NCBI RefSeq assembly: GCF_003073045.1
Contig: NC_037593.1
Location: forward strand, 10,278,735-10,342,734
DNA from: Pomacea canaliculata
Lineage: Eukaryota > Mollusca > Gastropoda > Architaenioglossa > Ampullariidae
DNA length: 64,000 nucleotides
Reading direction: 5' to 3'
The notes under the pieces were generated by a model. That model had not been told where the DNA came from and made no database searches. It was given only the letters and a program-made list of their open reading frames with translations. Shown piece after piece: positions 10,331 to 25,000 of the stretch. The position numbers were made by a program, and so were the translations under genes. Each line of letters opens with the position of its first letter. The stretch's first letter is position 1.

Positions 10331-13300
10331 AACAAGGTTGCACATATTAACTCAAGCTTCTTTTCACTTTATTAGTCACTTTTACAAATCAAACTTCTTG
10401 ATTACAACCAGAACTCACTGCATCTACAGCACTGCATATAACAAGCCGTCAAGTCTACTCTATCATCTGGTTCTCCTTGCTTACACCCTAGCAAACTGTA
10501 CTTTAGCATACCCCCAATCACGGCACAAATGGTAGCATACAACCCATCAACAACATAGCAACCAATCATCAAAATGATAAATGTTGACTAATAATTACCA
10601 AAATGATATATGTTTACAATGAAACCCACAAAAAACCCTTTGGTGTCAAGATTTAATCTCACTACTTTTCTACACTGAAGGTTTGATTCCTTTAACATTC
10701 TTTCATAATACCTGCTGATAATCTGTGTTCAAATTATCTGTAAGTAGCTTTCATTACACTGAATACCATACAGAACACATCTTTGTTATTGTAATGCAGT
10801 CAAAAGCATCAAGTGTTTGAACCAAGGCTGATGTTTCTCAATATTTTGCTATGTAACTTGAGATCTGGCATAAGAAAAAACAATTGTACAATGCAGCATG
10901 CAACACTCTATGTTGCTAAAACAAGTGTTAAAGGGAAGCCAGCTCATAAAATAGAGTGTATGAAAGCATTCCCAATGTGCTAAGTTCTAGCACCATGAGA
11001 CCACCGCTATCAACATCCCTACTTCATCATGCACTAAATCACACATATGTACATTTTCTCCAGAAACAAAAAAAAAGTTTTCCCAAATCATGTGCACACC
11101 AAAAAATGTAAAATGATGTAAATATAAAGCACTGCAAGCATATGTCTGGCTATGATGAAAATACAATGATAAATGTCCTCATTATTAAAAAAAAAATAAT
11201 CAAGAATTCTATACTCCCTCATGGCAAGTCAATGTGACATCCAAGCAGGAAATTAAAACTTTCATCCAAAAACCGCCAAGATATAACAATCCTCTACAAT
11301 CTTAATGAACAATAACTGCAAAAGGATGATAATCATGAGAGGGTGAGAGAAAAGAGAGATGAGTAAAGAGTAGAAAGAGAGCATGGACATTATGTGGCAT
11401 GTGATGTGTTATATACATTTGAGGGTTGGAATTTAGCAAGAGTTGCCTCAGCAAATCAGGAACAAAGAAACCATCACAAGTAAAGGTGGGTTGGCACAAT
11501 TGTTAACTGTAACAAAAAGAAGTGGTCTGATCCTAAGACTGCTACCTTTCTGGCTTCTTTGAGCTGTGAGCAGCTAACTGGAATCACAAGGGAAATAAAG
11601 ATCAAACTGACAGGATTGTCCATGATACATGCTCTTTTTCCGGGGTTTTCACATTGAAAAAAAAGTTTGTTGGGCACCTATAAATGCATCAATACTACAT
11701 AAATCACATGAATCAGAAACAGTGATATGGACAATCTCAACAAAATTTTGATTTCCTAGGAGTCTACATCTCAAGTCCTGATGCATCATAACATACAGCT
11801 AGATAAATATTTTTCAACAAGGTTTTACCAAGCAAATAGTCATGCCAAAACAAATTTTAATACACTCAGAAAAATCAACAGTAACAAATAAAGCCCTGCG
11901 GGAATGTTCTAATGACCTGACTACAACAGCAAAATCGTGACATGCTCAGCAGTTTTCTGGAAGAAAGCCACTAGGCACTTTACTGTAAGCACAAAAAACA
12001 AGCCTCGGATGGTTTAACCCTCTTACGAGTTCTGCACTTCAGCTTCTGCTGCCAAAGATGATGGTTACAATGATGCCCTGTACTTCACAGCATCCACCAG
12101 ACTTCAAGTGAAACTGAAAGGCTACCTTGGTAAGGAGTATAGTTTTACAAAAGTGCCCAGTGGGGTATGAATCACAACTCAGCTTATAGAATTTTTATGT
12201 ACATGGCTTGTTTTACGAACATCAAATCCAAGTTATCAAAATTACTGCCTGCAGCTTTGCTATGTCTTCATGTGGATAATAGCTTGCACAATCACAGTTA
12301 CCTCCACACACCTAAAACTACCGCTCGACGGGTAAAGTGGGGTATGATGCTTTATTTTCATGCAAATTCTTAGAATGAATGTTCTTATGCTAGATTTTAA
12401 AAAAAATGCTACCTTGGTTACTTTTCACTATTAATAAAGTAAACTGTTTGATCATGATTATATGTGAAAGGCATGCATTTTCTGGGCCACACAACAAAAC
12501 AAAAATCAAATATATGACATAGATGCACAAACTTTTTACGATTGTTAAACAAAGAAAACGCACAATTTTTTTTTTAGACACACTGGAAACAAGAATCCTT
12601 GACTAGCTACCTTTTCTGTATGAGCTTGACTCTAAGGAGAATTACAGTGGGGTTCTATGGCAACATAATGGAAATGTCTGGTAAGCCATATACATATCTT
12701 AAGACACTCCAGGCAGTGAGATTTAATGTGCTGCCTTAGTGATTCTACCACACCAACTTCAAAGTTCAACTTAGTTGTAACATAAGCAGGGGTGGTAAAT
12801 CTGTTTGGCCTTTTTTCACTCTCAAGACACCTGTTCATCAGTACATGAGATTTGTGACACAAGATGCCTTATAAAATGCTCTGATTGTAGCAAGCTCAAG
12901 CGATGTCACAAAGGCTAGACTGTTCATCAGTTAGGAGGTGCTAGTGAGTGGCGAACAGCTTACCTATTGCCAGAGATGTGATGCAATGTCTTCAGGAATG
13001 GCAGCCACTGGAATGTTCAAAACTTGCTATGCATTAAAAACACAGGAAGCCCTCACTATCTTCCAACGTGAAATCACTGCCACTGAGCTCAAGGCTGTGT
13101 AGGGAGTTCCAAATCAGCACCAAGCAGACTGCAGCTACCATTCAGAGCAAGGGTAGAGGATCCAGTAGCCTGTTGCAAAAACCTGGCTCTTCTATGGGAA
13201 GGAAAACAAACAAAAACATGCCTTGCAAGGGACAACAATCATGCATATGGTCTGGAACTTCAGCCTTTTATAATTTCTTTCCCTTAAAGGCAGTGGGAAG

Positions 13301-15416
13301 TTGTAGAATATGTTAATGTTTTCAAATTCTCTGTAGCAGTAGGATGGTGCTGTGCAAACACCAAAATACCTAGACAATTCCCCTAAGTGTAAGCAACTTG
13401 TTCCAGTTTACCAGAAAGCTGCCAGTGTGTACAAATGTGTTCAGGCCTGTTGGCAATGTAAAATCAGATTTCAATATCACCCTAAGGGCACTATCTAGCT
13501 CTTGAGTCAGCATTCTGATATGAGAGCTAAACACTGATATGCATGCAGACAGACTTCTAAACAGAATGCAATCAGAACCAGCCAATGAAATCATTTTACG
13601 CATGGACCAATGCTTTTTCATTGGATAAAATATGTACAACAATAATCACTGTATTGGACCTTACATATCACTGTAGCACTCCTCTTGAAAATAAACCTTT
13701 GCTGTTCAATATACACTCATATATTAACAACTGCTATTCACAATTTGTCAATAGCTCAGCATGCAACTCATGTCTGCCACAACCATTTCACTCCATTTCA
13801 CTCAAGCTATGATCTGCCCATACATAGTTTCTCAACATTGACATTCCACAGACATCAGCCACCAGGCATTTTCATGTCATGCATAACGCAACAATTCTTG
13901 CATAACACACAAGTGCAGTATAATAGTAATATAATCTCAATATCTCTATCACCTCAGCTTCTGTTACTACAAAAGCCAATCTCACATTCAAAAATTAGTA
14001 TTCCCTAGAACAAAAAACAAAAATCTGCAGGTGTTCTTTCACTAGAAACTTAATGACTTGTATAAAAAGTCAGGATGTTTACAAACACTGGTAAATAGCG
14101 TCTTTTGGATACTAAAGCAATAACAATACTGCACGTGGAGATGTTCTTAAGTGATAGATAACAGGAAGACTTGGATTGCATAGGGAGGGAAGTATTTCCG
14201 TCTGTGACAGTTCAGAGATGCCAACATACAAAAAATTCTGGTAAACCTGAGCCAACACACATTTTTGAAGTAAATCCTACTTCTTTCACAAGCATACTTT
14301 TGTGGCATTTTCTTTCTACTGAAATCCTTCATATAAAATTCAGGAAAATTATAAAGTTGTTCTGCAGCAATTTCTAGATCTTTTCCTGCTAAGAGTTGGC
14401 TTCTATGGCCTTTGTGCCTTCTTCAGCTAAATATCATGATTCCAAAAGAAAAAACAACAAACTTTCTGGCATTCAACAAAAGGAATTCATATATGCAACA
14501 ATAAATTCTATTGCTGCAATTAAAATGGAATTAAAGAAAAGCATAAATAACATTTTTAAGCAAGAGCAAATGAAGATAGAAAGATAGCATTGATGAATTA
14601 TTTGGTGCATAAGGCCACAAAAACTAGCTTTGGAAAATTCACTTATTTCCTTACAACTCTCATAAAGTGTTATTATAGATGTTAATTGCTAACAGAATAC
14701 TTCCATGCACTAATGCTGTAAAAAATGCCCAAGAATTTTCCCCTCTTCAAGGAGCCAAAGATATTTTTAAAACATATTTTGTTTCATGTAACTGTTAAAC
14801 ACTTGACTCTTATTATGGTCATCTCACCAAAGAGGAGATGACTGGTGTCCTGATGGATGAGCACCTTTTACAGCAAGAAGAAAAAAAATTAATCTGTATA
14901 TTTCATAAACAGAATACTCAATCATTAGCACTTGTTGAGAATGGTCTAGGCTGAGTTCTGGCCAGATCAAAGCACCAAAAAAAAACTCATTCGGGTGATG
15001 CTCCCACTTCAGTTTCAGTACTTTTTATAACACACTTGCATGCCCAGATGGACTAACACTTTTATTCCTCTCTGGATCTCCTGAAATGGAGAATTACTAG
15101 CAAAGTTCTGACTTGTAGATCATCCACTTCTAGCAAACACAGTTTCTTGTAGTATGGGTAGAATGCACACATGACAAACTTGCAGGCTACACCATAGGTC
15201 AAGTTGTGCCTTGATCTGCAGCATACTACAGCCCTACAAACACACTGCAGATCTCTCCAAGATTTTGTTTGAGTGTTTTGAGTCCTTGTAAGGGCTGTCA
15301 CACTGCTAACAGCCCAGCCACTGGCACTATCATGAACAGTTTTCACAGTAGCAGCAAATAACCATGATATAACCAGACCAGAAGCAGAACACAGATACAC
15401 TGGCCACACCCACCTT
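10331..15416 (-). other. AT-rich region downstream of CLUH; possible long 3' UTR
   Basis: About 5 kb without any recognisable gene, LINE or terminal-repeat element. Sense polarity is minus, because CLUH ends at 15417. Several minus-strand AATAAA signals occur, the first at 15061-15066. The uniform AT-rich, repeat-free character differs from the DNA below 10.3 kb. This would fit a long alternative 3' UTR, but that is only an inference. An open frame at 15062-15409 is discussed under rejected items. Confidence 0.35.
15061..15066 (-). terminator. Candidate CLUH poly(A) signal AATAAA
   Basis: This is the first minus-strand AATAAA after the CLUH stop, about 350 nt downstream. It would give a short 3' UTR form. 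More distal signals occur, for example at 10368-10373. Confidence 0.45.
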
Positions 15417-18400
15417 CTAACGCCCAGCGATCAACTCCTCTGGCATATGACACTGAATACTTCCATTTTCCAAATGTTCACAAATCTGCATGGAGCACAT
15501 CTCATCTGTCTCTTCAGCAGCCTTTTTCTCTGTTTCATTTGTTTCACACCCCTTTTCCCCGTTGAGTTTTGTATCATCTTCTGATTCCTGCCCATTGAGT
15601 TTTACATCATCTTTGCCTGTGGGCTCTCGTTTGGCCATCTCCTGTCTAAACTTTTCCAGTTCATCTTGACTGAAACAAAAACATCAAAATAAACCTTACT
15701 TTTTAAAAAAGTGGGCTGGGGGTCTCCTATTGAAGTCCCAATTGCAAAATAAATCATATGATCAACTGCTCAAAAATGAGTAGAAAATAAATTGAAAACT
15801 GCATGCTCTGACAAAACTTGGAGAAACTGCTGGGTCACACAAAAAATAATTTTCTAGATGCACAACTTTCATGCCAATTTGTGTTTGCTCATACACATGT
15901 ACTGTTCTGTTAATTCACTCATCTGAATACTTCCCCTTTATTCAGTAAAAAGCACAAAATGATCCACTGGCTTCGTAGATTAAAAGCTTATGATGCTTTG
16001 TCACTCAGATACGTTTTTGGTATGCTATGCTTTTGATTTAAACAGCAAATGATTTTTCATCCCCTTCAGCCTATCGCTCAGCGCCTTTCCTATCGTTACC
16101 AAGGAAAGTTCAGTTTTGGATTCTCCCATTGGATAGCGTCATGATCAATGACCAGATTTGTTTTGCAGACAAATCTTTTACATAATTAATATCTGAATCA
16201 GTCATTAAAGTGATTTAAAATACAGATTCCGGGCTGTCTGACAAAGTATAATACGATGGGGTTCTGAAAGGGAAGTAGTACCGAAACAACATTTGAATTT
16301 TATCATTCTCCTGTGGGACCAATCGCCGTGGGGTACCTTGATTAAAATGTATTTGAAGACAATATCTTTTACTTTAACACAGCAGTATATTTTCCCATTA
16401 GTTTAATAACCAAGGAATCTATTTTGAAAGAAAAGTCAAACTGCACCAAATTAACCATAATAACCCTTTTGAGGCCTTTACTACGAAACTGCTCAGCACT
16501 AATTAAGACTCATTTCGTCATGGCGGGTCGCAAATATTAAAGAAGCAGTCTAATGAAGGTAATTGTGCGCATGCTACCGAAAGGCTATAGTGATTTGTAT
16601 GAAACTGCAACATTTGACAGCAAGGTGAATATCTGAAAAGACGGGAAAACTGCCACATATACTAAGCATCATTAAAACTGTATCTCTTTTACTAGGAAGC
16701 ATATATCAGCTTTATATGACAAAATATTTTGTATGTCTCAGTACCATTATTACATGTTTTATCATATGTCAGACTCACAAAGGATGGCCTCTTACAAAAC
16801 TACAGGGTTTAAGCATTTCACTCAAGTCTCTATCTATACCGCCTTCCTTTCTTTTGGTCATTATCTCAAATGCAAAAGTAATTTAAGCTAGATAATATCA
16901 CCACATACCTGATCTGTACATAGACAATGCCATTAATGACATTAAGTGTATCAAGAACACTGGACAATGATGGTGTCTGAATCTGAAACATTAAGGAGGG
17001 AAAAAGTCGGTTAAAATTTTTGTCAAGGGTCTACATAGGTGAAAAGACTCGGTAAAATACTCCAAAGATTACACTTTAGCCGACATGTAGAAATTAATGT
17101 TCAAAAAAAACTTTCAAAAAGTGTAATCTAACTAAATTAAAATACACCAATAAGCATTACCGATGATATGCCAGCTTTTACTTTACACTATATATAAAAT
17201 AAATAGTAACAGTCTTTGAATTGTACTTTCCTTTAAAAAAAAATAAAATCATAATAATACAAGGTGCACATTTTAAAAAACCAAAAATTACAAATCATGG
17301 TTTGAAACAACGAAACTTGAACTATATGTATACGTGCATATATGTATGTAAAGGAGTGGAAAGCTAAAGAATAAATACATTATCCCTTTATGAAAAGGAT
17401 TTCTATTTACATTCAGTGTTACCTTGATTCTGATGTTCTATTTATAAAGAAGAAATGTGGTTGCCTAGAAGTTCACACCGAAATTATCTGACCAATGTCT
17501 AAATACCTGCTGCCTGCCTTGTTCTGCACCAAATTCACATAAACAAATGTTAAAACAAACTCTTACCTGGATAGGTGGAAAGCTTGTGGTCTTGTCACCT
17601 TTTTGGATTTCATTCATCTTTTTTTGTAGAACCACAGCCTGCTGTGTAAGGTGCTTCAGGCACTCTGAGCTCTCTTTTGTTCTTTCATGTTCTTCTCCAA
17701 GCTGTTATTAACATGTGCAGAGGCACAAATAAATTTTGAAAATAAGAATCTTGTAATAAAATAACCTAACTCACATGAAAATAAAAATGTTCATCACAGA
17801 GGATCTTTAAGGAGGCCACAGTCTAATCTAATCCCACAAACAAACAAAAATAGAGTAATTAGTCACAGCAATATCTGTAACAATACGATATCAGTTTATG
17901 GTCAACTACCAAGATAACTGATCCTTCTAGAGTGAGAGCACCCATTCCACAGAAACTTAATAGTATTTTTGAGCCACCATTATTATTTTGATAAAATAAT
18001 TCAGGACGTGCACTGAAGTGACTGGTGCATAGAGATTACCATTTTTCTGTATATGGCAAAGGCCTCCTTTTCACGTCGCAGAGCATCACGGAATTCTCCA
18101 CGACAAGAATGTGTCCGAGCAACAAGGTGGTAGGTCATAGCCACTTTAAGACTATTAGCATTGTAATACCTGGAAAAATGAATGTTTGGATTTAAGACAA
18201 ATAAAAACAAAAGTGCAGAAAACAAAATCTCTAAAGGTATTATGCAGTGGCGTTTATCCCAATGGGCACTTTAGGCACCTGCATAGGGGTGGCAGAATTT
18301 CACTTTTTTTTTTTTATAATTTAAAGCCTTCAAGCAATGGGTTGACCAGTTGTTGATAGGTTACAATTATGGCATCAGGGAGAACAGATGGGTGCTGGGG

Positions 18401-21400
18401 CACTTAATGGACAATATAGACTGCTCAGCACTCCCCCAGACCCCCTAGATCAGTGGTTCTCAAAGTATTTCAGACTGCGGACCACTTTACTTAAGTAAAA
18501 AATATGGCGGACCACCAAGGCTTAAAAATCACTCTGAACTATGAATTTCAAATTTAAATTGCCGCAATTGTTTCATTACAATTCAAAACTAAATGTACTT
18601 CTGTGACAGTAGTATAGTAATAAGTTGACATAAAACTACCTCGTTCTTTGTAATTAAAATGTTAATGCGAGGAATGCATCACTTTAAACATCACTTAATT
18701 TGCTGACATATGATGACTGTCAGCCGCGGACCACCTGACCACCTGTCCGCGGACCACACTTTGAGAACCACTGCCCTAGATGGAGGAGGGGACAGTGGTA
18801 GCATGAATGCCTATGGGTGCCAACTGGTGTAAATACATCACTGGTATTACGTTATAATACTATAAGAAATGATAGTATTTCACAAAGTATTCACCTTATG
18901 TTCAGTGTAAGAGCATGCTCCAGAAAACGAAGGGACAGATCATATTCTTCTACAGCATGAAGAATCAAACCAATGTTGGTCTGCAAACACATGACATTTT
19001 TGTAATAACATCTTTTTCATAGTTTTGGTGGCTTACACATAGAAATCTTTTGCACTGGTTCCATTCTCTAACACTTCTGATTGTATGCTTTCTCCTTTCA
19101 GGCACCCCTCTGACACACAGGTTCTTTCACGCCCAATACTCACTGCATACTATTTTCAAGATGGCATGACCCTATTTGTACAACACCAACAAAGGCAAGC
19201 CAAGCACTGACCACAATATCCTTGGCTCTTAAATACACAACACTTGTTTCTCTTCTTTTAACACTATCTGAATCTTTCCAAAATAAAACTACCACACTTC
19301 TTATCATATCTTTAGACCGTATGTCACTCATGTATATGTAATTCTAGCATCTATATTTTCTTTTGTAACTAAAAAAACTCAGCCCTTTTTCAGTACTTCT
19401 TCAGTACTATTAAAAAACTTTTATCAGCTTTTTCTGTGCTTGGTTAGCTATTTGGTACATTATATTAAAATTTAACAGCAGTGAAGAGGGGGTAAACGCA
19501 TCCCTTTATAAAAATGTCACAAGCAACACAAGAACCATATACATTCATGAAAACACGGAGCAGACATACATCAATGAGTGCAATCTCAGGATGATTTTCC
19601 CCATGGCACAGCAATGCCAGGTATCGTGCTCGGTACATGAGACGCAAAGCACTGGACACCTGATTGTTGGCAAAACAGTAGAGAGCAAGGTGGGCCTGCA
19701 ACACAGAGAGTATGTCTGCTAAAGCAAGTTTGTATACGCGGTCAACTTTCTGCTAGTTACCTAGATGCAATGACCATACCAAAAATATTAAGTCAATATT
19801 AATCAAAAGCAAATATCACCTGTCAGCTTTGTCTGGGCTTAACTATTAGCCAGGTCAGTCTCAGACAATTTTCCTGACCAAACATATGGTTAAGACTGCC
19901 TTGCATTTTATAATCTTATTGATTTTACACAGCAATATGCTCACACCAGTCCAAGCTGCAGTAGCAAAGATACAAACAATAACTGTGACAGTATAATAAC
20001 TGTAACAGATATTCTTACACAACATATTCTTCATATATGCCCAACAAATGTACATCTTCATGCTTAAAAAAAAAAATAAAAAATAAAAAAAAAAAAACAC
20101 AAACCACCAACTAAAGTAAATAATAGCTAAAAATGTAGCAGATACAAACTCACATTAAACTAATTTAATCATATAATTCTGTTAAATTCATATTGTTCAA
20201 GCCTCTAATAAATCACAGCCAATTCATTTTTTTCTCCAGTCCAAAATGTAATATTTAAATAAAGATAATTCAAGCAAAATATTTCACATCACCTAACAGT
20301 TACTTCACCAGTAATACTACGGGGTTTTCAAGTTAAAAGATTTAAAGGTAAATGGTTTGTCACAATAAGCTTTCTTTATTATAGGCAGACTGCTGCGGTC
20401 AGCTTCCACCATTCAGAAAGTCACATGGAACAAAGATTAGGCTTAGCAAAGACAACCGGCTCTTGTTGAGCACTGTTTCTCTGTGACCAAATAATCCCCT
20501 ATTCTCTAGTTGTTTTCACAATGCTGTTAGTACAGCACAACTTTGTTAAGGAAATAGGTCTGTGAGAGGTCAACAAAGGAGAATTTTTACTTTTCTGAAC
20601 AAAGATAGTTTGATCTTATTCCTTTTAAACATTCTTAGGACATGATTTATATACTGATGCAAAATGAACATATGCATGCACTCTTTCCTATACAAATGTG
20701 TAAATCATAAAGAAAACAAAGTTCGCTGTAATCTTTCACTGCTTTTAAGCAACATTTAAGATGGCGTCGTCTAGATTTTGAAGATTACAACAATTATCAT
20801 TTATAAAAGCCATGTATGCTTGTTCACAACACTCATGCACACAGCAGACATGGTTAAAAGAAGTGACATCTGCCAGAAGGTGGGCACTGTTTAACTTGGC
20901 TGAAAACTTGCACCAAAATAATGTCACGTTATTTCAAATAATCATCACTTTCATGTTAATGGAGACATGCAATCATGACTCAAGGGAGAGAAAAAACACC
21001 ATTACAAACCACTGCTCTGCACAGCCTGACAGTTGCTGCAGTAACCATGGTGATGCTGTCAAGGAAAAGACACTATCAGCTGCTTGAGCTAGAAGCTCCA
21101 TCTCTCCCCTGATTCAGGTCACATTTATCATGCCACATTTTGGAACTTAAAAGCTAAACCTTGCAATCCATTCTAGCTAATGTAATAAACTACCCAGGAG
21201 AATCCTTGATTATTTTACTATGCTCAAAAGGAACGACAAAAAATAAGAATTATGCTGCCTACCGGCATGCACATGCTGATCAACATACTTCCTAATATGC
21301 TACACGCAATTTACATGACAGGTCAGAACTGTTTACACTTTGTTAGTAACAAGTACTTACATATTCGGTGATGGTGTTGGGATGGTCAATGCCCAGAACA

Positions 21401-22096
21401 CGCTCACTCATTAACACTGCCCTCTGCTGATGTGACATTGCCTACATAGCATACAGACAGAACTATTAGAACATAAATACCACACATACAAGCCACTATT
21501 CACTGCACACACCACTTGTGCCTTGCTACTCTACAACTCTGTAGACATCCAAGTACTCATGCATGCACCCAAACCACTCACCCACCCACCCCTGACAATT
21601 TTTCATTCATCTTTCATCCCCTCACCCGCTTCCTACCACAACACTCAATAATACTTGTTACCTCAAAACCACGTCAACTTTAAGACCTGTCAAAAACAGT
21701 TGACTCGTTCAGAATGTTTTTCAAATTTTGGACGGATCATTCACAAAGCCCTTCCATCAAGTTTCATCCAACAAGAACACATCATTTACTCCACCCCCTA
21801 ACCCTTCTCATCATCACTCCATCACAGATAAAACTGTTTCCACCAGAGGTTAACATATTAGTCTGAACTGTGCAGCCTGCTGAACTCCCTTGCAGGTTTC
21901 TCACCTCGGGATAGTCTCCCATAATGTAGTTCAGTCGTGCCAAAAGACGGAGACATGCAGCCACTTCAGAGTGCATTGGTCCATACACATTATTAAGAAG
22001 ATTGAGGGCCTCACTAATCAGCTCATAGCCTTCTCGCAGCAAGCCCTGCTGGATTTTTCCTTGCCCACTTGTGAAGAAGTGATATGCATCTGAAGC
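15417..22096 (-). CDS. CLUH: CLUH exons 29-36 (TPR repeats and C-terminal tail)
   Basis: Exons: 21905-22096, 21361-21441, 19570-19695, 18895-18980, 18040-18169, 17567-17701, 16909-16982, 15417-15669. They cover about aa 1027-1384. Exons 29-34 form the tetratricopeptide block: [94 protein letters not shown] and [20 protein letters not shown]. Exon 35 has [20 protein letters not shown], the conserved segment after the TPRs. Exon 36 is a variable Lys/Glu/Asn-rich tail ending EELIAGR and then the stop. Confidence 0.93.
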
Positions 22097-25000
22097 CTAA
22101 ACATGAATCAACAGCACAGTCAGAACTATGCAGCACCTTTATCTCTTCATCACAATCAGGATGTCCACCATTCTCTGACACATTCTCGTAGCCAACAGCC
22201 CACAAAGAATATTTCATTCCTGTCAATGAAGCTCCTTTCTCAATAGGCATTTAAACCATAATCAGTTATATGTGTAGCCATAATCATCACTTTTAATCAA
22301 AAAACACAGCTCACTAAAATGGGGTTGTTTCTCTAAATAAAATGTCCTGACAAGTTAATTAATTACACCTTTCTACTTTGTACTTAGCCCCGCAGAATCA
22401 GCCATGCAGAGCATTTCTAATTGACAAGCATCACTATAACCTGCTAAATTATGCATTTTCTTTTATATACACTATTCAAATGTCTGCTAGTCCAGCAAGC
22501 AGCTATAAATCAACTGTTTTGTTCTGACCTTAGGATGAATATGTTTGACAGCTGGGAAGACATTGATGATGTCCTCCTCAGTGAACAGCTGTTTGTTGCG
22601 AATATCTAGGTGATACTCTCGTAACAGCAGCTGAACACCAACTGCTCTAGAGAATCCTCGCAGCAAGGAGATACGCTGCATACCATAGCGTTCACAAGCA
22701 GTGTCCACAGAGTCACTGCAGAGAAACAAAGCACAAACTTTATTTGGTTCTAGGTGCTAAATCACCTCTTGTTGTTAAGTTGACCAACCCAACTACCCTT
22801 TAAGGCAGCTTCAAGGACAAGGATCATGACTTGCAGCCAGATTCTAAGCAAGTAACTAGACATAGCAAACATCCACAAGGTCAATACATTTATAACAACA
22901 ACTCCCTAACAAACATAAATTTAGTGCACTAGCATGATTAATACAAAGATGTTCTGGAGGTGGGAATCACACTTAAATGGCTTGTATTCATTGAGTCAAG
23001 ACCTTTAACATATCATTCATATCAAATAATCACAATTTAAATCCAGCTAAACTAACAAACTACAAACTGGCAAAACTCACCATTCTAATGTATAACCATA
23101 GTACTCTTCTACTTCATCCACAATTTTCTTCCACAAGGACTTAGGTGTTTCCAACAACCATTCAATGCTGTCTGCAAAGCAATAATATGAAAACTGTGTA
23201 TTATTCTATAAAAAAAATACCTTTAAATATTGACAATAGGTAATACACTGTACAATCTGAATACTAGCTCTATCCTTCCCCAAATATAATCCTTCAATAA
23301 ATAGTAAGGTCAACATGGGGAACAATTTATTGAAAGAATCATTTTGTGCTGCTAAGAAAACTACTGCAGGTCATATCTACACTTGGTCTGTACAAGCAGG
23401 GCAACAGCGATACAAGGCAACTTACCATTACTGAAGACAGCGCTTTGCTTATTGCGCTTCTTGCTTTTCTTCTTAGTTGCTCTCGACTGCAATACAATGC
23501 CATTGGACATTTTAGACACTGACAATCCTTAATTTTCTAGGAGATATATGACCAACCATATAACACAAACATGATCAAATAAAACAAATTATTTTATCTT
23601 ACAAAAACTGGAATGTGAACATGCATTTCCAAAATACACAGTATCTTTGTTTTTTATATATATATATCACATTCAATGATCACACCTGTCTGTGATTGAT
23701 GTCTTCTTAAGTAACGTATAAGTCACAAAACTGCAACATTATTACTATTTTTTAACATTCATTTACTATTATTACAAAATTATTTTTTCAGAATGTTAAA
23801 AGTCTTATAATCCATAGCTACTTACCTCATCTGCAGTGACTTGGACATGAGGAAATGGATAGGAACCAATCAAGCAGTTCAGGAAGTGGCTAATGGCTGC
23901 TGATATATTCATCATGTCAATACCCTGCATGCAACATTTGAAGATGTGTTTTGCCCCTCGGCAGATCAGCTCGCAGATTGCTATTGTCTGCACAAAGATA
24001 ATGCCATCAGGAAATGCCATTTTTAGTATTTTGTTATTTTTTTGGTGTTAATATTCATTTTGCTCTAATAAGCACAGAAAAGACCACAAATCCCTGAATT
24101 TTGAGGCAGTTTAAACTCTGTGCACAAACATTTAACAGCATTATTATAACCCCAAACATCAGATTCACTGAAAAGAGGCATGTAGCATGTGTCTTTGAAA
24201 CTAGTTATCACCTCATGTTTTAGCAGACCTCACAAAACAAGCATTCTAAACCAGTCTGAAAGGTATTTATTTATCTTTTAAATAATGATTATCCATGTTA
24301 CTTACATGAACATACTGAACTGATGGATACTTGGCAAGCATTTCAGCTACCTTCCCAAGATAGCGCATGTTGATGCCCCTAGAAATATCAAAATCAAAAT
24401 CAAAATAAAATCATCATTAGCAGCAATGAACCAGAGTTTCTAAACTAATGCCTAGTTTTTTTCTGGCAAGTGCCACATAAAGATGTCTAAAAATAAAAAC
24501 AGGAGGAAAAAACCCCAAAGTAAATGAAGACAGACTTTACCTTGCCTGCATAGCCTCAGAGAGCGTAACACCATCTATGGGCGAAGAAGAATGGTCATGG
24601 CAGTCTTTGACCTAGAGTGAAAAAACAGCAACAGACTTATAAAGCATTATAAAATGAATTACAAATTACCAAAAGACAAATTAACCATTGCTTTATACTT
24701 TCTTCACCTTACCAGGTTCATACACAATCAATAAGCCATAAGCCTTCATAAACTCAAAACTATGGCACTGCTTTCAGCTGTTTGTTTCCTAGTTTGTCTC
24801 CAGATTTAATTCATACCTTTCTCACTCACTTTCTCCACATCTTCATATAAACTTATGTGCACATAATGACACTGTAAAAATGTTCCATACATTTGTGTCT
24901 GGTGTGAGGTGGGAGGGGGAGCAAAGTGAAAAAATAGCAGCAGGCATGCTGATGCACATATCCATATTTAGATATTTATTTCCAAGCTTTACTGCCATGT

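Noticed and set aside
15062-15409. 115-codon minus-strand frame right after the CLUH stop
   Set aside because: It is in a different frame from CLUH, has no recognisable domain, and lies where the 3' UTR is expected. It looks accidental.
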